A DNA stretch of 64,000 bases from Hepsetus odoe (GCA_017165825.1 CM029386.1:5152265-5216264); one strand, 5' to 3'; counted from the stretch's first letter, positions 12,177 through 24,825 are shown. A program made the numbers and translations. The notes: generated from the sequence alone by a model not told the origin.

Positions 12177-13219
12177 CACCGTGTTCCAAATTTTTATGCA
12201 AATGATATTTCTCTGTGATTTTCCTAAAAAGTCGATGCAAGTGTCAGTCAGCATAATTTTCGAGTCATCAGCCATTAGAGTATAATTTGAATGTTATTGA
12301 ACAAAAACAAAACTTAAAATGCACTGTTCCAAATTATTACACACAACAGAGTTTCAAAACATTTTGTAGGTTGTAAAGAACTGAAAATGCTCATTGGTTG
12401 AATTTGCAGCTTTAGGAGGTCATATTTACTGAAATCAAAAGATATTTCATTCAAAAACATCTTAACAGCTCAAGTTACAGATTAACACAGGACCCCTTAT
12501 TTGATAGCAGCTTCACAATTCTTGCATCCATTGAACTTGTGAGAGCTTCTGCTCGGATGGACCATCCAGGGTTGCACGGCACTCATCAGTGATCAAGACT
12601 GTTTGAAAATTAGTCTTCATGTAGTTCTGGGCCACTGCAGCTGTTTCTGCTTGTGAGCATTGGTTAGGGGTGGCTGAATAGAAGGTTTATGCATAACTGC
12701 AAGCCTCTGGAGTCCCGCAAATGTCAAGGTTTAGGACCTCCAGAGGCTTGCAGTTATGCATAAACCTTCTTGCACCTGCAGCTTCAAATACCTGTTTGCT
12801 GCTTTGTAATGGCATTTTAGCAGCTGCTCTCTTAATCCAATGTATTTGTCTGGCAGAAACCTTCCTCATTGTGCCTTTATTTGCATGAACCCCTGTGTGC
12901 TCTGACTCAAATCACTTAACAGTATGACGATCACGCTTAAGTTTTAGTGAAATATCTATGGTTTTGATAGCTTGTCCAAGACCTTCAACTATTTCACTTT
13001 TCAGCATAGAGATCCTTTTTCTTTCCCATATTGCTTGAAGGCGGTGGTCTTTCCTTTAATTGGGCTCACCTGGCAAACTAATTATCACAGGTGTCCCAGA
13101 TTGATTTCAGTGATCCAAAGAGCCCTGAGACACAATACCATCCATGAGTTTACTTGAAAAACACATTATTTAATCTTTGACACTTAAATACAATTTGCAT
13201 AATAATTTTGAACACGGTG
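12177..13219 (-). mobile_element. Tc1/mariner-type element with TA target duplication
   Basis: The ends CACCGTGTTCCAAATT and AATTTTGAACACGGTG are inverted repeats, flanked by TA on both sides (12175-12176 and 13220-13221). The body is about 1.04 kb. The minus strand carries short decayed transposase pieces, for example VSARQIHWIKRAAAKMPLQS. The transposase is not intact. A long foldback interrupts it at 12680-12770. Confidence 0.82.
12680..12770. repeat. perfect 33-bp inverted repeat inside the transposon
   Basis: The arms 12680-12712 and 12738-12770 are exact reverse complements, with a 25-base spacer. This foldback is far longer than expected by chance. Confidence 0.9.
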
Positions 13220-13298
13220 TAAAATAAGTCATTTATCTTTTTTGTTCTTTTTTTTTTTTTTTTTATGGAAAACCTTTCGGTTCCCCATGAAAATTCTT

Positions 13299-13345
13299 AA
13301 CCCCAAGTTTCTCCTATAGTTAGGAACTGGAAGTCGCTCTGGATG
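13299..13345 (+). mobile_element. SINE family A tail fragment
   Basis: It matches only the 3' part of family A (AACCCCAAGTTTCTCC and then TTAGGAACTGGAAGTCGCTC) and runs directly into the head of a complete family A copy. Confidence 0.65.
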
Positions 13346-13548
13346 AGGGTGGCGGTGGTCTAGTGGTGGGTACTTGCCTATGGACCTTTGGTTCAAGAAG
13401 TCCCAGGTTTGAATCCCACCTCTGGCACTATCATCACTGGGTCCCTGGGCAAGACCCTTAACCCTGAGTTGCTCCAGGGGGACTGTCCCTGTAATTAGGA
13501 CATGGAAGTTGCTCTGGATGAAAGCATCTGCTAAATGCTTTAAACGTT
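13346..13548 (+). mobile_element. SINE, family A, full length
   Basis: It has the head GGTGGCGGTGGTCTAGTGG, a B box with one change (GGTTTGAATCCC), the complete middle with GGGTCCCTGGGCAAGACCC, and the tail GCTCTGGATGAAAGCATCTG. Confidence 0.85.
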
Positions 13549-14090
13549 AATACCAGGCGAAAATATTATCCTCTTTTCTCTTGCAAGTTTTTCAGCTATT
13601 AATAGATAGAAATATAACCTTAACCCTAGGTAAATATAGGAATAGGTAAGATGTTTTTATTTTATTTCCAGGTAGGTGTAGTCACCATTTGATTCTTTTC
13701 TTTTCTATTTATTTATTTATTTAATTTGTTTTCATCTTAACATCAGCTTAGGCACTGGTTGATGTGCACAAGAAAAACCTCGGCCATCGGGTCACAGATC
13801 CCTCCTCTCCACTAGTGCATCCCTAGTTGAATGAGTACCAGCCCGAAAGAGAGGAAGCAAACTGGGGAAATCTGATCCTCTACATGTGGAGTGGGAAGCT
13901 GTGTACATTTGTTGCTTTTCTTCCCGCAGACTATCGCTCTAAAGTCTGACTCTTTCCTGTTGCTCTGCTCATTAGCTTCCCATCCGGCTGTGGAGTTTCG
14001 ACGTTCCGAGGCGATTTCAATTAGCAAATTTGTGTTCCAGCGATTCGTTATGAACCTCCTGGAGTGCAAATGCGAATGAACAGTGTACAC

Positions 14091-14115
14091 ACACACACAC
14101 ATACACACACACACT
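14091..14115 (+). repeat. short (CA)n array
   Basis: CA units with one TA interruption. Confidence 0.8.
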
Positions 14116-14257
14116 CCTATGCACCCACACACTGGCTGATGATTTACTGGAGGTTCCAGTAAAAAGCAGGTGGCTTAGCCTAGCGCAATGCGCCGCGTGA
14201 CACGCCTTATTATTATTTATAAGCACTCATAATAGCAAAGGGTAAATTCACCATTAA

Positions 14258-14258
<1 letters not shown>

Positions 14259-14299
<41 letters not shown>

Positions 14300-14318
14300 A
14301 CCCACACACACACACCCC
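14259..14318 (+). repeat. (CA)n microsatellite with CCCA interruption
   Basis: About 20 CA units, then CCCACCCA, then further CA units. Confidence 0.92.
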
Positions 14319-14939
14319 ATGGGCTTTTTGGCACATTGCAGTTCCCACAACAGACATGTATTAAAAAGGCTGCTCTCATTCATCACCCCCCACCCCTCCC
14401 ACGCTTCAGATCTCACTCTTACACACACACACTTACACACACATTAGTCTTTGCTCGTCTGTTTTTGCAGCCTTGCTCTCGTGACCCACCTCCCCCCACT
14501 AATTAGCTTCTCTCTGGCGCTAAGCTGACGGCTGCTGCCCTCCTTCACTTTCTCATTCATTTATCCATCTCTCAGTCCAGCCAACCTTCCATCCATCCTT
14601 CCATCCTCTACCCCACTGCTGCTGGACTTGCTCCAGCATGGGTGAAATGACTGACTGTGATGTACGTTCTTGTGATGGTCTCTTGGCTCTCAGTTTAGAA
14701 ATTTTGTTTTGAGAATCTTAATCTTCCAGTTCTTCAGTATGGATTATTGCGATCCGGCTTCATTTTTCTTCAGTTTCTACACTGGATGTGGGACGTTCAC
14801 GTTCAAGATTAGTTGCAATTTTTCTGCATTGCCTGTCCCTCTGGCTGCCACTCAACATAAAGCATGACTGATCTACCCACTTCACAATTAGCAGGATGTT
14901 TTTCCTTGACACACTTCTCTTAAGTCTTCAAACATACTG

Positions 14940-15345
14940 TACTCTGCAAAAGCCTTGAGCCACCCCTCATATCATCATATTTTGCTCCTAGCCTAGACCT
15001 TTTCATGGTTTTTATGTATTATTGAGGAATAGTTCTCCAGGCAGAAGAATTTTGTCTCTCCTTTTCAGTCCAGTTTCTGTACCTGACCAGTTTCTGAGGA
15101 CTGTTCTTTTGTCAGTAGAAGCACACAGTGATCTATGTATGAATCCTTCAAGCAGAGAAAAGCTGTATAACTGAAGGCATGAAGCAGTGAAGACAGGTGC
15201 AGGTGATTCCAGATGATCACGCCGGGAATGTTTACTGCTGATGCAGAACACTGAGTGGTAGGAACCGCTTTTATCTAGAACCTTGTATCTGTCACAGGAT
15301 GTATATATTTTTTTTTTTTTCCCCATTTCTTACATTTCATCTACT
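14940..15345 (+). mobile_element. Tc1-like relic with long subterminal repeat
   Basis: The left end, TACTCTGCAAAAGCCTTGAG, matches the terminal sequence of the relics at 40830-41745 and 50650-51145. The body (ATGAATCCTTCAAGCA and GCAGGTG...CCAGATGATCA) is shared with 50820-50940. It includes the T-then-C homopolymer typical of the family. No intact frame. Confidence 0.65.
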
Positions 15346-15563
15346 CGCCATGTCAAAGGCAAGACAGTCTGACAGACAAAATAATAGTTTTGCGCCAACA
15401 AGACGATTCCGTAGAAAAATCTAATGAAACGAGGGGTGACTTTTTCTTTGCCTGCCAATTCTTCCCGACCCATTGTGGTGATGAATCATCTCTTAACTTT
15501 AGCGGTTCTCTTTGACTTATAATTATAAGCAAAATTGCACAGGTTCCAGCAACCACACAACCC

Positions 15564-15795
15564 ATCCATTATCTTCCGCTTGTCCCAAACGGGGTCGCGG
15601 GGGAGTGCTGGTGTCCAACCCAGCGCACACAGGGCGAGGACGGGGGACGCACCCTGGACAGGTCGCCAGCCCATCGCAGGGAGGAGCGGGACGGGGACGG
15701 CACCTTGCTCAAGGGCACCTCAGGGCAACCCATTGGGAAGGGGTTTGAACCCCCGATCCTCCGATCATGTGACCGACGCCCTAACCACCACTGCC
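15564..15795 (-). mobile_element. SINE, family C
   Basis: On the minus strand it has the GGCAGTGGTGGTTAGGGCGT-like head, a GGGGGTTCAAACCCC B box, the GATGGGCTGGCGACCTGTCC middle and a CCCCGTTTGGGAC end followed by the ATGGATGG tail. A 12-bp target duplication ACCACACAACCC flanks it (15552-15563 and 15796-15807). Confidence 0.88.
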
Positions 15796-16520
15796 ACCAC
15801 ACAACCCTGATTTGGATAAGCAGCTCAGATAATGGTGGGACCGATGGAAGTATTTGGAGATATTGTATGGGGTTCAAGATGAGTGGAAGCACTCTGAGAG
15901 GTCTGAAGGGTCATGCTGGACTCATGAAAATACAGGCTTGCAGTGAGTCTGTAAATAAGGATTTACTCTTCTTTTTTTTTTTTTTTTTTGCAGCTTTGCC
16001 AAATAAAACCAGGGCTCTAGTCTCCGACACAAAGACAGTTTTGCTTCCACCATTACAAGGGTTCAGTTTTAGTCCAGAAGATTCTCCAAACTCTGGTAAA
16101 ACAACATGGCAGGCATCAGACAGCCTTCACAATCATATCATGGAACAACTTTTTGTCAGGGAGCATCAGAAGTCTGTTTCCATTCACCACCAAACCAAAC
16201 AATTCAGCCACTTTCATTTCGCATTAAATAACTTTACACCATAACTGTTTTTATTATGCAGAACATTTTTGAAATATTGAAGTTCCTCTTTTGTTACTTG
16301 TACCCTCTGCAACATTTATGAACGGACCAGTTTATTGTTGCTTTTATTATTGCAGGTTTTTGAAATTACACGCTCACACACACACCCCTTCAGGTGTGTT
16401 TGATTAGCCAAAGTCTGGCCGTGTGTTTCGCTTCAAAGGCTTTGAGCGAGGTGCTTCATTTCCTGTGCTCATTTCCAGCCTTTCTCACTCTCTCAGCTAG
16501 TCTTTAGGACACTAATGAAA

Positions 16521-16525
<5 letters not shown>

Positions 16526-16592
<67 letters not shown>
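16526..16592 (+). repeat. (GT)29 then (GA)n microsatellite
   Basis: 58 bases of TG units followed by GAGAGAGA. Confidence 0.95.
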
Positions 16593-17337
16593 AGGAGAAT
16601 GAAAGACAGCAGGAGGGACTGGCATGCCTGACTTATCAGTGTGTGAGAATTTGTGCCAAGCTTTAGATTTGTCAAAAATGAGAGCCCCCCCCCACCACCC
16701 ACGCCCCTCCGAATAGCTTGGCATGGGTGCGACGGCTGTAGCGTGTTTTGTCATTCATGTCCTCTCCAAATTGCCGTATCTCACTGCGAAGCAGGGCCTA
16801 CACCTGTAAACACACTGCTTTTGAAGGTGTTCTGTGGAAATCTGCTTTGTTAGTGAGACATGTTTCTTCTGGAAAGTCCCCAGAGACAGCTCCCCCCTCC
16901 TGGATTGTAACGGAGTCAAGTGCATAGTGATGTTGGGTAGAATTGGGAAGAAAGTTAACACGAGTTCCAAACCAAGGGCCGGACGATGTGTCGGATATTT
17001 GCGATCTTTTGATGATATGCAATCAGGCTGCGAACGTTGTTTTGGGATCTTTATGCACATTTTATGTTTTCACAGTGCAGCTTCTTGAAGACCGTGGCAG
17101 TCGCGCAACGCCTCCTGGGCTGATAATGTGCACATTAAGCATCGTTGCAATCAGAAACTCACTTTTTAAAGCCATTTCAAAGAGAATGCGTTAAATATTA
17201 ATCATTTTTTCGCTAAATGCTGAAAAAATATGAAGAGATAAATGTATTTATTTAAAGTTGAGATTTCAGTGGGGTTACACTCGACAGATGAAAGATGTTT
17301 GGATGCATTTGTAAATGAATAGATGACTGGCTACAGA

Positions 17338-18085
17338 GATGGATGGATGGATGGATGGATGGATTAATGGGGATTAATGGATTAATGAATAAGTGAGCAA
17401 ACAAATGGATAAATAATGGTTGGAGAAATTTATAAAATTAATTTTCATCTGAGAGAAAGTTTAGGGGGGGCAGCGGTGGCCTAGTGGTTAGGGCGTTGGC
17501 CACATGATCGGAGGATCGGGGGTTCAAGCCCCTTCCCAGTGGGTTGCCCTGAGGTACCCTTGAGCAAGGTACCGTCCCCGTCCCGCTCCTCATTGCAATG
17601 GGCTGGCGACCTGTCCAGGGTGCGTCCCCCGTCCTCGCCCTGTGTGCGCTGGGTTGGACACCAGCACTCCCCCGCGACCCCGTTTGGGACAGGCAGCAGA
17701 AAATGGATGGATGGAGAAAGTTTAGGGATGGTTGGAATGATGTATTAAATGGAAGGCTTGACAGCTGGATTGATGGAAGAGTTGAGGGATGAATGGATGA
17801 AGAGATGAGAAAATGATCCGAGGGATATATGGATGATTGGATATCTGACTGGGGAGATCAAGAAATGGACTGATGGATGGATGGAAGGGTGAATAACTGG
17901 ATAATAGTTGAATAGTTGAGTGGAAGTGAATAAATGGACAGATGGATGGATGGTTGAATGGGAGATGAGCAAATGGACAAGCAGATGAATTGGTGAATGA
18001 ATCGATTATAAATCGAATAAACAGACAGATGAAAGGATGGGGAGGTGCATGGTGGGGAAGAGGCAAAGATGGATGGAAGCATAAT
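17338..18085 (+). repeat. GATG-rich tetranucleotide-derived tract
   Basis: It starts with seven clean GGAT units (17338-17365) and continues to about 18085 as strongly degenerate GATGGATG/TGAATGG units. A family C SINE splits it at 17464-17713. The long minus-strand open frame here is rich in His, Pro and Ser only because of the repeat. Confidence 0.8.
17464..17713 (+). mobile_element. SINE, family C
   Basis: GGGGGGGCAGCGGTGGCCTA head, GGGGGTTCAAGCCCC B box, the TGGGCTGGCGACCTGTCCAG middle and a GGCAGCAGAAAATGGATGG tail. It is flanked by a 14-bp target duplication GAGAAAGTTTAGGG (17453-17466 and 17714-17727). The duplication is exact and little decayed, so the insertion is fairly recent. Confidence 0.92.
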
Positions 18086-18165
18086 TCTGCTTGTGTCACG
18101 CCAGCATTCATAACTGTGATACCAACATTTACGAAGCCTTGTAAGCAACAAGAGTGGAAAAACTC

Positions 18166-18499
18166 GTGAAAGTGACTATTTGCCATTGTAAAACCTTGCA
18201 CAGCACACAGTGAACCGCAATGAAATGCAGCCTTTGCATTTATCCCACACACAGTGCAGCAGGGGGCAGCTATGTCCAGAACCCAGGGAGCAGTGTCCCA
18301 AACGGGGTCGCGGGGGAGTGCTGGTGTCCAACCCAGCGCACACAGGGTGAGGACGGGGACGCATCCTGGACAGGTCGCCAGCCCATTGCAGTGAGGAGCG
18401 GGACGGGGACGGTACCTTGCTCAAGGGTACCTCAGGGCAACCTATTGGTTAGGGATTGAAACTCGCAACCTTCTGATCCTGGGGCCTAGTCCCTAAACA
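18166..18499 (-). mobile_element. chimeric SINE (family B with family C middle)
   Basis: Read on the minus strand it has a family B head and core, then about 120 bases of family C middle (from the TGGGCTGGCGACCTGTCCAG motif to CCCCGTTTGGGA), then family B body and tail (CACTGCTCCCTGGGTTCTGG to TCACTTTCAC). The join falls exactly between the shared core and family-specific parts. Confidence 0.85.
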
Positions 18500-20320
18500 C
18501 TTGTTTGAGATTGGGGGGTTGATCCACGTTTTGGGCTGCAGAGGTCCCTCATGGTCATGGTAGCAAATAATGGATGGAATTGTCCATTATTAACGTCAGT
18601 GAAGGCTTATGTCAGCTGTCATTAAAAGCTAGGTGTCTTATATGCTGCTGTACAGTAAAGCATCCCCTCTGTTTGTTTAAATATCAACAGCGTGAGGTGG
18701 ATTTTGTCATCTGTGTGTGTGTATTTGTGTAAATTGAGAACCAGCGATGGAATCTCCCACATCTGGAGGTAATATTAAAAACACACACTGCAGGCAAGTG
18801 GGATAATCCCTATCATTTCAGAGCTGTTTCTCCTGGCATATACCTTGAATTCCAGAAGTGTGTGTGCCTGACTTGCTGCCGTGTTTGTGCTTTTGTGTGT
18901 GAATTCATGTAACAGGCTCTCTGTTGATCTCTCAAAGCTTATTCTCAAGAACCACAGCAGCGGCAGGACTGATGTACCGTTTCCAGCAGGCAGGGGGTGC
19001 TCTCAGTCTGAGCCACGTTTGGACAGGAAAAGGGTCAAAGTTGAGGGCCCGGCGCTGGTGCTAGGTGTTGAGTTGATTTGAAGAATTCTGCATGAGGGAG
19101 GAAGGTGTGAATGAGTCCCTCTCACTCCGTCTCCCTCGCGAATCCCCGGAAAAGTGGAGCGACTCGCTCATCTGGACTAAATCTGCCGTGTTGCCTTTCT
19201 CTTCTCAACTGGATCCCACTCGCCTCGGCTGAGTCATCCGTTTATTTACATAGCTCCCACCGAGCGGGCCGTCCAATAAAAGATCTCACGCACACAGGAG
19301 GAGCTTTCACTTGCCAAATCCGCAGATATCCCACACAGACGTTCCTTCTCAGAATCATTGTTTGCTCATTATGTTAAACGAAGATATAGACATCTATCCT
19401 TCAGGCCACCATAAGCAATTTTAGAATGCACCCAGGACACCTGACGTTGGCTTCTTTTAACCAGTCGTTCCATCAGAATTGACCAAACCGGCCTGCCACT
19501 CAAGGAAAACATTTTTAATGAAATCTTTTATATAGATTTATGTCACTTCTCAAGACTAACATTGGCATCATGATGCCTTATGTAAGGGTAAAGGCACTGT
19601 TTTGTATACATTTTATTCTGATAAACTGCTTTAAAGCTACTCTTTTTTTTAAGCGCCTTTTGAAGTTTCCCTGTATCTTTTGTGACATTTCTATTTCATC
19701 CCCTTCCTTTTCATGTGACCTCCACAGTCTCTCTTTTGAATGGTTTGGGTCCTAAAGACACTGCCGGGGAGCCAGGCCCGGTTTGTGCATGTTAATCTCA
19801 TTAAAGATCCAAGCCATGTCCCACGCAGGAGCATTACGCAATAGCAGCCATGTCCCTCGCAGTGCCTGCTGTGTTTAGAGTCTGAATTTGAACAGTGGGC
19901 ATTCAACACGGCATGACGGCGGTTCCATATATTGCCATCAATGTACGTGCTTATCTTGTACTACCAGAGATCTCTGACCTCCTGGACAATTTACAAGCTG
20001 TCTGATGGTTGTCTGTATAAAAGCCTATAGGGGCGTATTCTGTTAAAGGGGGCACACGTTCCTCAGTTCTCGTCGTTCAGCAATGTCTGCCCTTATTAAA
20101 CAGAGCCACCTAACTTTGTGAGGCTAGGATGTGAGCAAAGAGTCAAGCTCAACACGCTAAGAGGAGAACTTTCAGTTCTGTCTCTAATTAACAGGAGAGG
20201 GGATGGGGACAGTACCCACTGAGACAAGTTCTAGACATATACATGTGCCCCCTGTTGAGTGCAAACAAGTTAATATCCTCCAAAGAGCAGTCATCTGTAC
20301 ATTTTAGAATGCACAATTGT

Positions 20321-20338
20321 TTTTTTTTTTTTTTTTTT
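20321..20338 (+). repeat. poly-T tract
   Basis: 18 T residues. Confidence 0.85.
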
Positions 20339-20489
20339 GGTTTGTTTTATTTGTGTAAGAATTGTTCTAGATTCGACAAGAAAATGGCAAATTCCCATTA
20401 GATTATTTTTAACTAAGCACGTCAATCAAGCCTTTGACCCGGGGGTGCACAAACATTTTGCGTACCACAGAATGCTCGCTTGGACTTGA

Positions 20490-20845
20490 ATGGCAGTGGC
20501 CTAGTGGGGGATTTTGTGTCTTTGTCATTGTTTGGGATCCAACTCTTGGTAAAAAGTTCAGACTGGAATCCTTTGCTGTTTTCTGGCCATTCTAGCACTG
20601 GGTTGGGTGTTCATCAACAACAGGTCCAAACCTCTCCTTGTTTCAAACCAGACATTTCTAGCCTAGTCACCTGAAGATAATTGGTTCAAATCTTGGACCT
20701 CAGTTGCCCATTGGTATCCTTCAGCAATGTACCGTCTCCAACACTGCTCCCTGGGCGCTAAAAGTATGGCTACCCCTTGTTGCATGCTGCGTGATGGCTT
20801 AAATTCAAAGAAGGCATTTTATTGTGATGAACTGTGCTTGTTCAC
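20490..20845 (+). mobile_element. strongly degraded SINE pieces, family B
   Basis: A head piece (GGCAGTGGCCTAGTGG, 20490-20507) is separated by about 170 unrelated bases from a core and tail piece (20675-20845: TGGTTCAAATCTTGG, CAATGTACCGTC, CACTGCTCCCTGGGCGCT). Decay is heavy. Confidence 0.5.
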
Positions 20846-23836
20846 AATTGCTGGTTGAGTTGATGTGAAATCAAGAGCATGTGCTCATGAAATATGGAAG
20901 CGCACGGCATCTGTTTGGGATGTGAAGGAGTGTTTGGACCTTGTAATGGCCATTAACTCAGTCAGCGCCAAACTTCTCCCAGTTTGGCTATGCCTAGAAA
21001 CGCCCCTGCGTCAACCTGCTGATGCAAATCGATTGCAAATGCAATTCATTTCTGAAATTTCACGTTTTACGCTTTTTTGACGGCTTTCTGTGGGAGAGAA
21101 AAGGCCTAGGTATCTGTGATGGTAGGAATGTGGAATCTCGTCATTTTAGAACATCTTTTTTTAATTTCCTGATGCAAAACTAATACCGATTCCTGTCAGT
21201 TTGAGCTTTGAAGGAGCCCGGAGAGCATATATAATGATAGATGTGTTTTATAGAAGGTGGAGTGTTTCTGAAAACGACATGCATGCATGTGAGTCAGGTT
21301 TTATTCCCCTGGGCTTTCTGGATGATATGGCTTGAGCTTGGGAAGTAGGGTAAGAAATAAGGATGAGTAGACCGTGATATATTTGGCTCACGATCTGGGG
21401 CCAAGGTGGCGGAGCTTTTCAATAAAGCAGAGCTGGAACACTAGAACAAATACAAAAAGTCAAACACTGATCCTGTAGGGGTGGGCAGGTGGAACCTGCC
21501 TTTCATGCATTTTCAAGAAGGACATGTATGAAGGCTCAACAGGCAGACTGAGGCAAGGTGACAATATGCTAATTCTACGCAGAAAGAACCCAAGTTGACC
21601 TGGCTGGAAAGATTGAATCTGTAACCCAGTCCAAGTGAATGTTAACCTGAAGACAAATCTGAAGATCTTTTGGATAATTTTTTAAGTCTAATGATCAAAT
21701 ATCCATTCATGAAGGTAAACTGCACTTCTTTGCTTTAGAAGCAAAGAAAAAAAAAATGAATCTAAGAGGGCTACTTTTGGTTCAGGACCTGAAACTCTTG
21801 GACAGTTGGTGTGATCCAAGCCTAGTTTGAGATTTTTAGAAGCATATGTGATGTATCAGGGACAACTTTCATTTTTTAGAGTTGATCAAAGGAGGATGGG
21901 TTCTCCTACTGATCCCAGGTTCCTCTCAAGGTTTCTTCCTTCAGTTTTTGAGAGTTCAACCTTCGGTTTCCTCACAAGTGGCTCAGATCTGGATTCTGCA
22001 AAGCTTTGAAGGTCCACAAAAATGGAACAGGACATGGAGAATGTCCACTGGTGTCCCCTTATCTGTAATTTGCCACCTCTCTGTTTTCAATGAAAAAGTG
22101 TCGTCCTGCCAGCATGTGGCCCCCTATTTTGGGACAAAATGTGGTCGACCCCTTTACACATGGAATGGTAAAGAAATCCGATCTGACCGCCACGTCCAAA
22201 CAAGGCCTCTGCCATTCTTTCCTGAGAGGAATGCAGGCAGACATCCGTCCATCCATCCACCTGTCTCTTGGTGATTGCCTCTATCTTTCTCTTGCCTGCT
22301 CCATTCCTCTCACTCCTCTCTCGGCATGCGCGTGCCTCATCCAATCTGGACAATTTCCGTTTGTTTTCCTCGCCGTAGGGGGAGAGGTAAAAGAAAAACA
22401 CAGCCAACATATCGAATCGCAGCCGCGCAATCTTTCGCCCTGTGATTGATGATGCGTGGAGCGTCACCGGTTATTGTTTTTTTTTTTTGTTTTTTTTTTT
22501 TTTGCCAAAGAAAACAGTTATGGATGCAGATGATTTCCTCCAGAGGTGGCTATGCCTTTCCGACACCTATTTTTTTCCCCCTTCCCTCGTCTTTCATTAA
22601 GCAGCCCTTTGCTCCGTCTGCGTCTCCAATGTGATTAGGGTGCGGAGCGGAGGAGGAAGAAGCGCTAATTTATTAGAGGCGATGGAATGAATACATCAGG
22701 CAGGAGGTGCAGCGGCCTTGGTTCCTGTTTGTCAGCCCGTGGAGCCGCCACGGTCAGCACACGCACACATCCTGTCCACGTCTCTTCAGCTCATAGAGAT
22801 GGCCATGACATTGTGTTTGACAGCTTCTGATTCCCTTGTCAGATTTAATTTGGGCATTGATGCTTAACACACACACACTCGCCCACCTGTTTGCCTGTTT
22901 ACAGTGTGTTCCCACTGCCTGTGTGGTCTGTCTGGCATAATGCCACCCAGCAAGCCTCCAGAATGGATCATAGACTATGAGCATCATTATAAGCTCCATC
23001 TAGCCAATTCTAGCTCCTGGTCAATGTTGAGACTTAGATCCTGTTTGAGTCCTCCTCCAGAAGCATCTGTGTACTCCTGACTTCTGTGATGGTCTCCTTT
23101 CATCTTGCAGCAGGCCATTCATCTCTTCCACTTTTGCTTCCCACTGTTTCAGACTTAATTGCCTATTTGTCCATTTTCTCACAATAAGAGCTTCAAAGTT
23201 TGTTTATCTGGGCTTTGATTGAGATCCATTTCTTCATTTGGTCACAGATCCACTTGCCATCCAAGGGTAAGAGTCCCCGGCAACACCACAGTTCAAAAAA
23301 TCAATACTTTTACTTAATTTTTCTTCATTGTCCAACTTTCACATCCATAAATAACAACCGAAAAGACCAGTCTGGTCTTTGTTTGTTGAAACACATTATT
23401 GTCTTTGTTGCCTATCTGCCATTTTTCTTACCTGCCTTTTAATAATTGATCCAAGAAGAAAAAAAAATATTTCAAATGTTTGGATGATATGGTCACTAAA
23501 TTAACTTTTAAGCCTGAATGAATAGAGCCATCATCTAAACAATATCGTAGACCAACCAGAAACAGGTTTGGTGGCAACAGCATTTCCTAACGGGGCCTCA
23601 TTGACTGCAAATATTATTCAGGAATAGTCAGAGGAACATGACATGAGATGTTGCCTCCACAATCCCCATCTCAGTCTGAAGGATCTCTGACGTATATTGA
23701 ACAAATTAGTCTGATCCATAGAGGGACCACTTCACAACTTCTGCTGACAAGTTGTTGCAGATTAACACAGCACACTTTCGAGGTCTTGTGGAGACCATGC
23801 CGTACTGCTGTACTGTTGGTGCAATATTGTAGTTTG

Positions 23837-23855
23837 TGTGTGTGTGTGTGTGTGA
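23837..23855 (+). repeat. short (GT)n array
   Basis: About 9 GT units. Confidence 0.8.
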
Positions 23856-24825
23856 TAATAATTTTCAAATAATTTTGCAAGATGTAATAATAAATGTCTT
23901 ATTTTACACCAGCACTGTGTGTGGTGAAGAAGAATTTGAAGCAGAACGTTCATAATATCCAGACTTAAGCCTGCAGCAGAGCTTTACCTTGGTACTTTAA
24001 GCAGGGTCTCTGAGCTGGAAAAATAACATTTGGTACTTGGTGGATTCTGTTTTTCTTTTTATCTTTCTGCTTTTTTAAAGTGAATTTTCTTATTGATTGA
24101 TAGGAAGTGATTGAAAATCTTCACGACTATCCCAGTTCCTAAAAGTCTCCTTATTGTGAAAATATGTAAACGTCAAGCCAATATTAAGAATAAAAATTTG
24201 GTTTGTGATTGGAATTTTTTTTCCAAATTACCCTGTCACTGACTTACAAAAGAGGAAAGAAGAAAAAACTAATATTCATCAATTTCATGACTTGGATCAA
24301 TAATTGATTCAACCAAAAGCGACACCAGCTGAATTACAGTGCTAAGCGAAAGATGTCTCTCAGGAGCGTTGACACTCAAATTATGGAAGAAATCCTCTTC
24401 ATCTCTGGCGCTTAGTGAAAGCGCGTTAATGCTTCATCACATCGGGAGTGATTACAGCTTTTCAGTCTGATGGATCAGCATGTCGCACCTGTCCTAATCA
24501 TGCGTTATTATCTTTTCAGCCAACTCCTTCACTCAGACGTGTGCCCGTTACCGCAGAAGTGTGTGGGTTCGTTCATGTTGGTGTTTTATTCACCTTCATG
24601 TCTGTTAGAACATTGATGATCTACGTTCAGTTGGTCCTGCTCAAGGATTTTAAAAACATTGGAACAAAAAAATTTATTCCTAATATCTCGACAAATCACA
24701 TAGACCAACCCTACCCGGTTACATTTTCCAGTAGGTTTTTGGCTCAAGTTTGCACATGCACTCAACCCAAAATGCGCCCGTGCACTCAACCCATGTCATG
24801 GGTTGTCTCATTATAAATAAAGGAA

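Noticed and set aside
13690..13730. Regular short repeats as a CRISPR array
   Set aside because: Simple TTTA/TTTC low-complexity DNA. No 25-35 base repeat with unique spacers exists anywhere in the window.
15705..16244. Long open frame of 179 residues on plus
   Set aside because: It starts inside a SINE, runs through a poly-T tract encoding poly-Phe and shows no recognisable domain or splice context.
16982..17050. Possible upstream pard3b exon (a plus frame reads PDDVSDI, recalling DPDDVLADVV)
   Set aside because: Only four or five residues match, the flanking residues do not, and no acceptor and donor in the right phase frame it.
17722..18252. Open frame of 176 residues on minus, rich in His, Pro, Ser and Phe
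   Set aside because: Produced by the GATG-type tetranucleotide tract. The composition simply mirrors the repeat unit.
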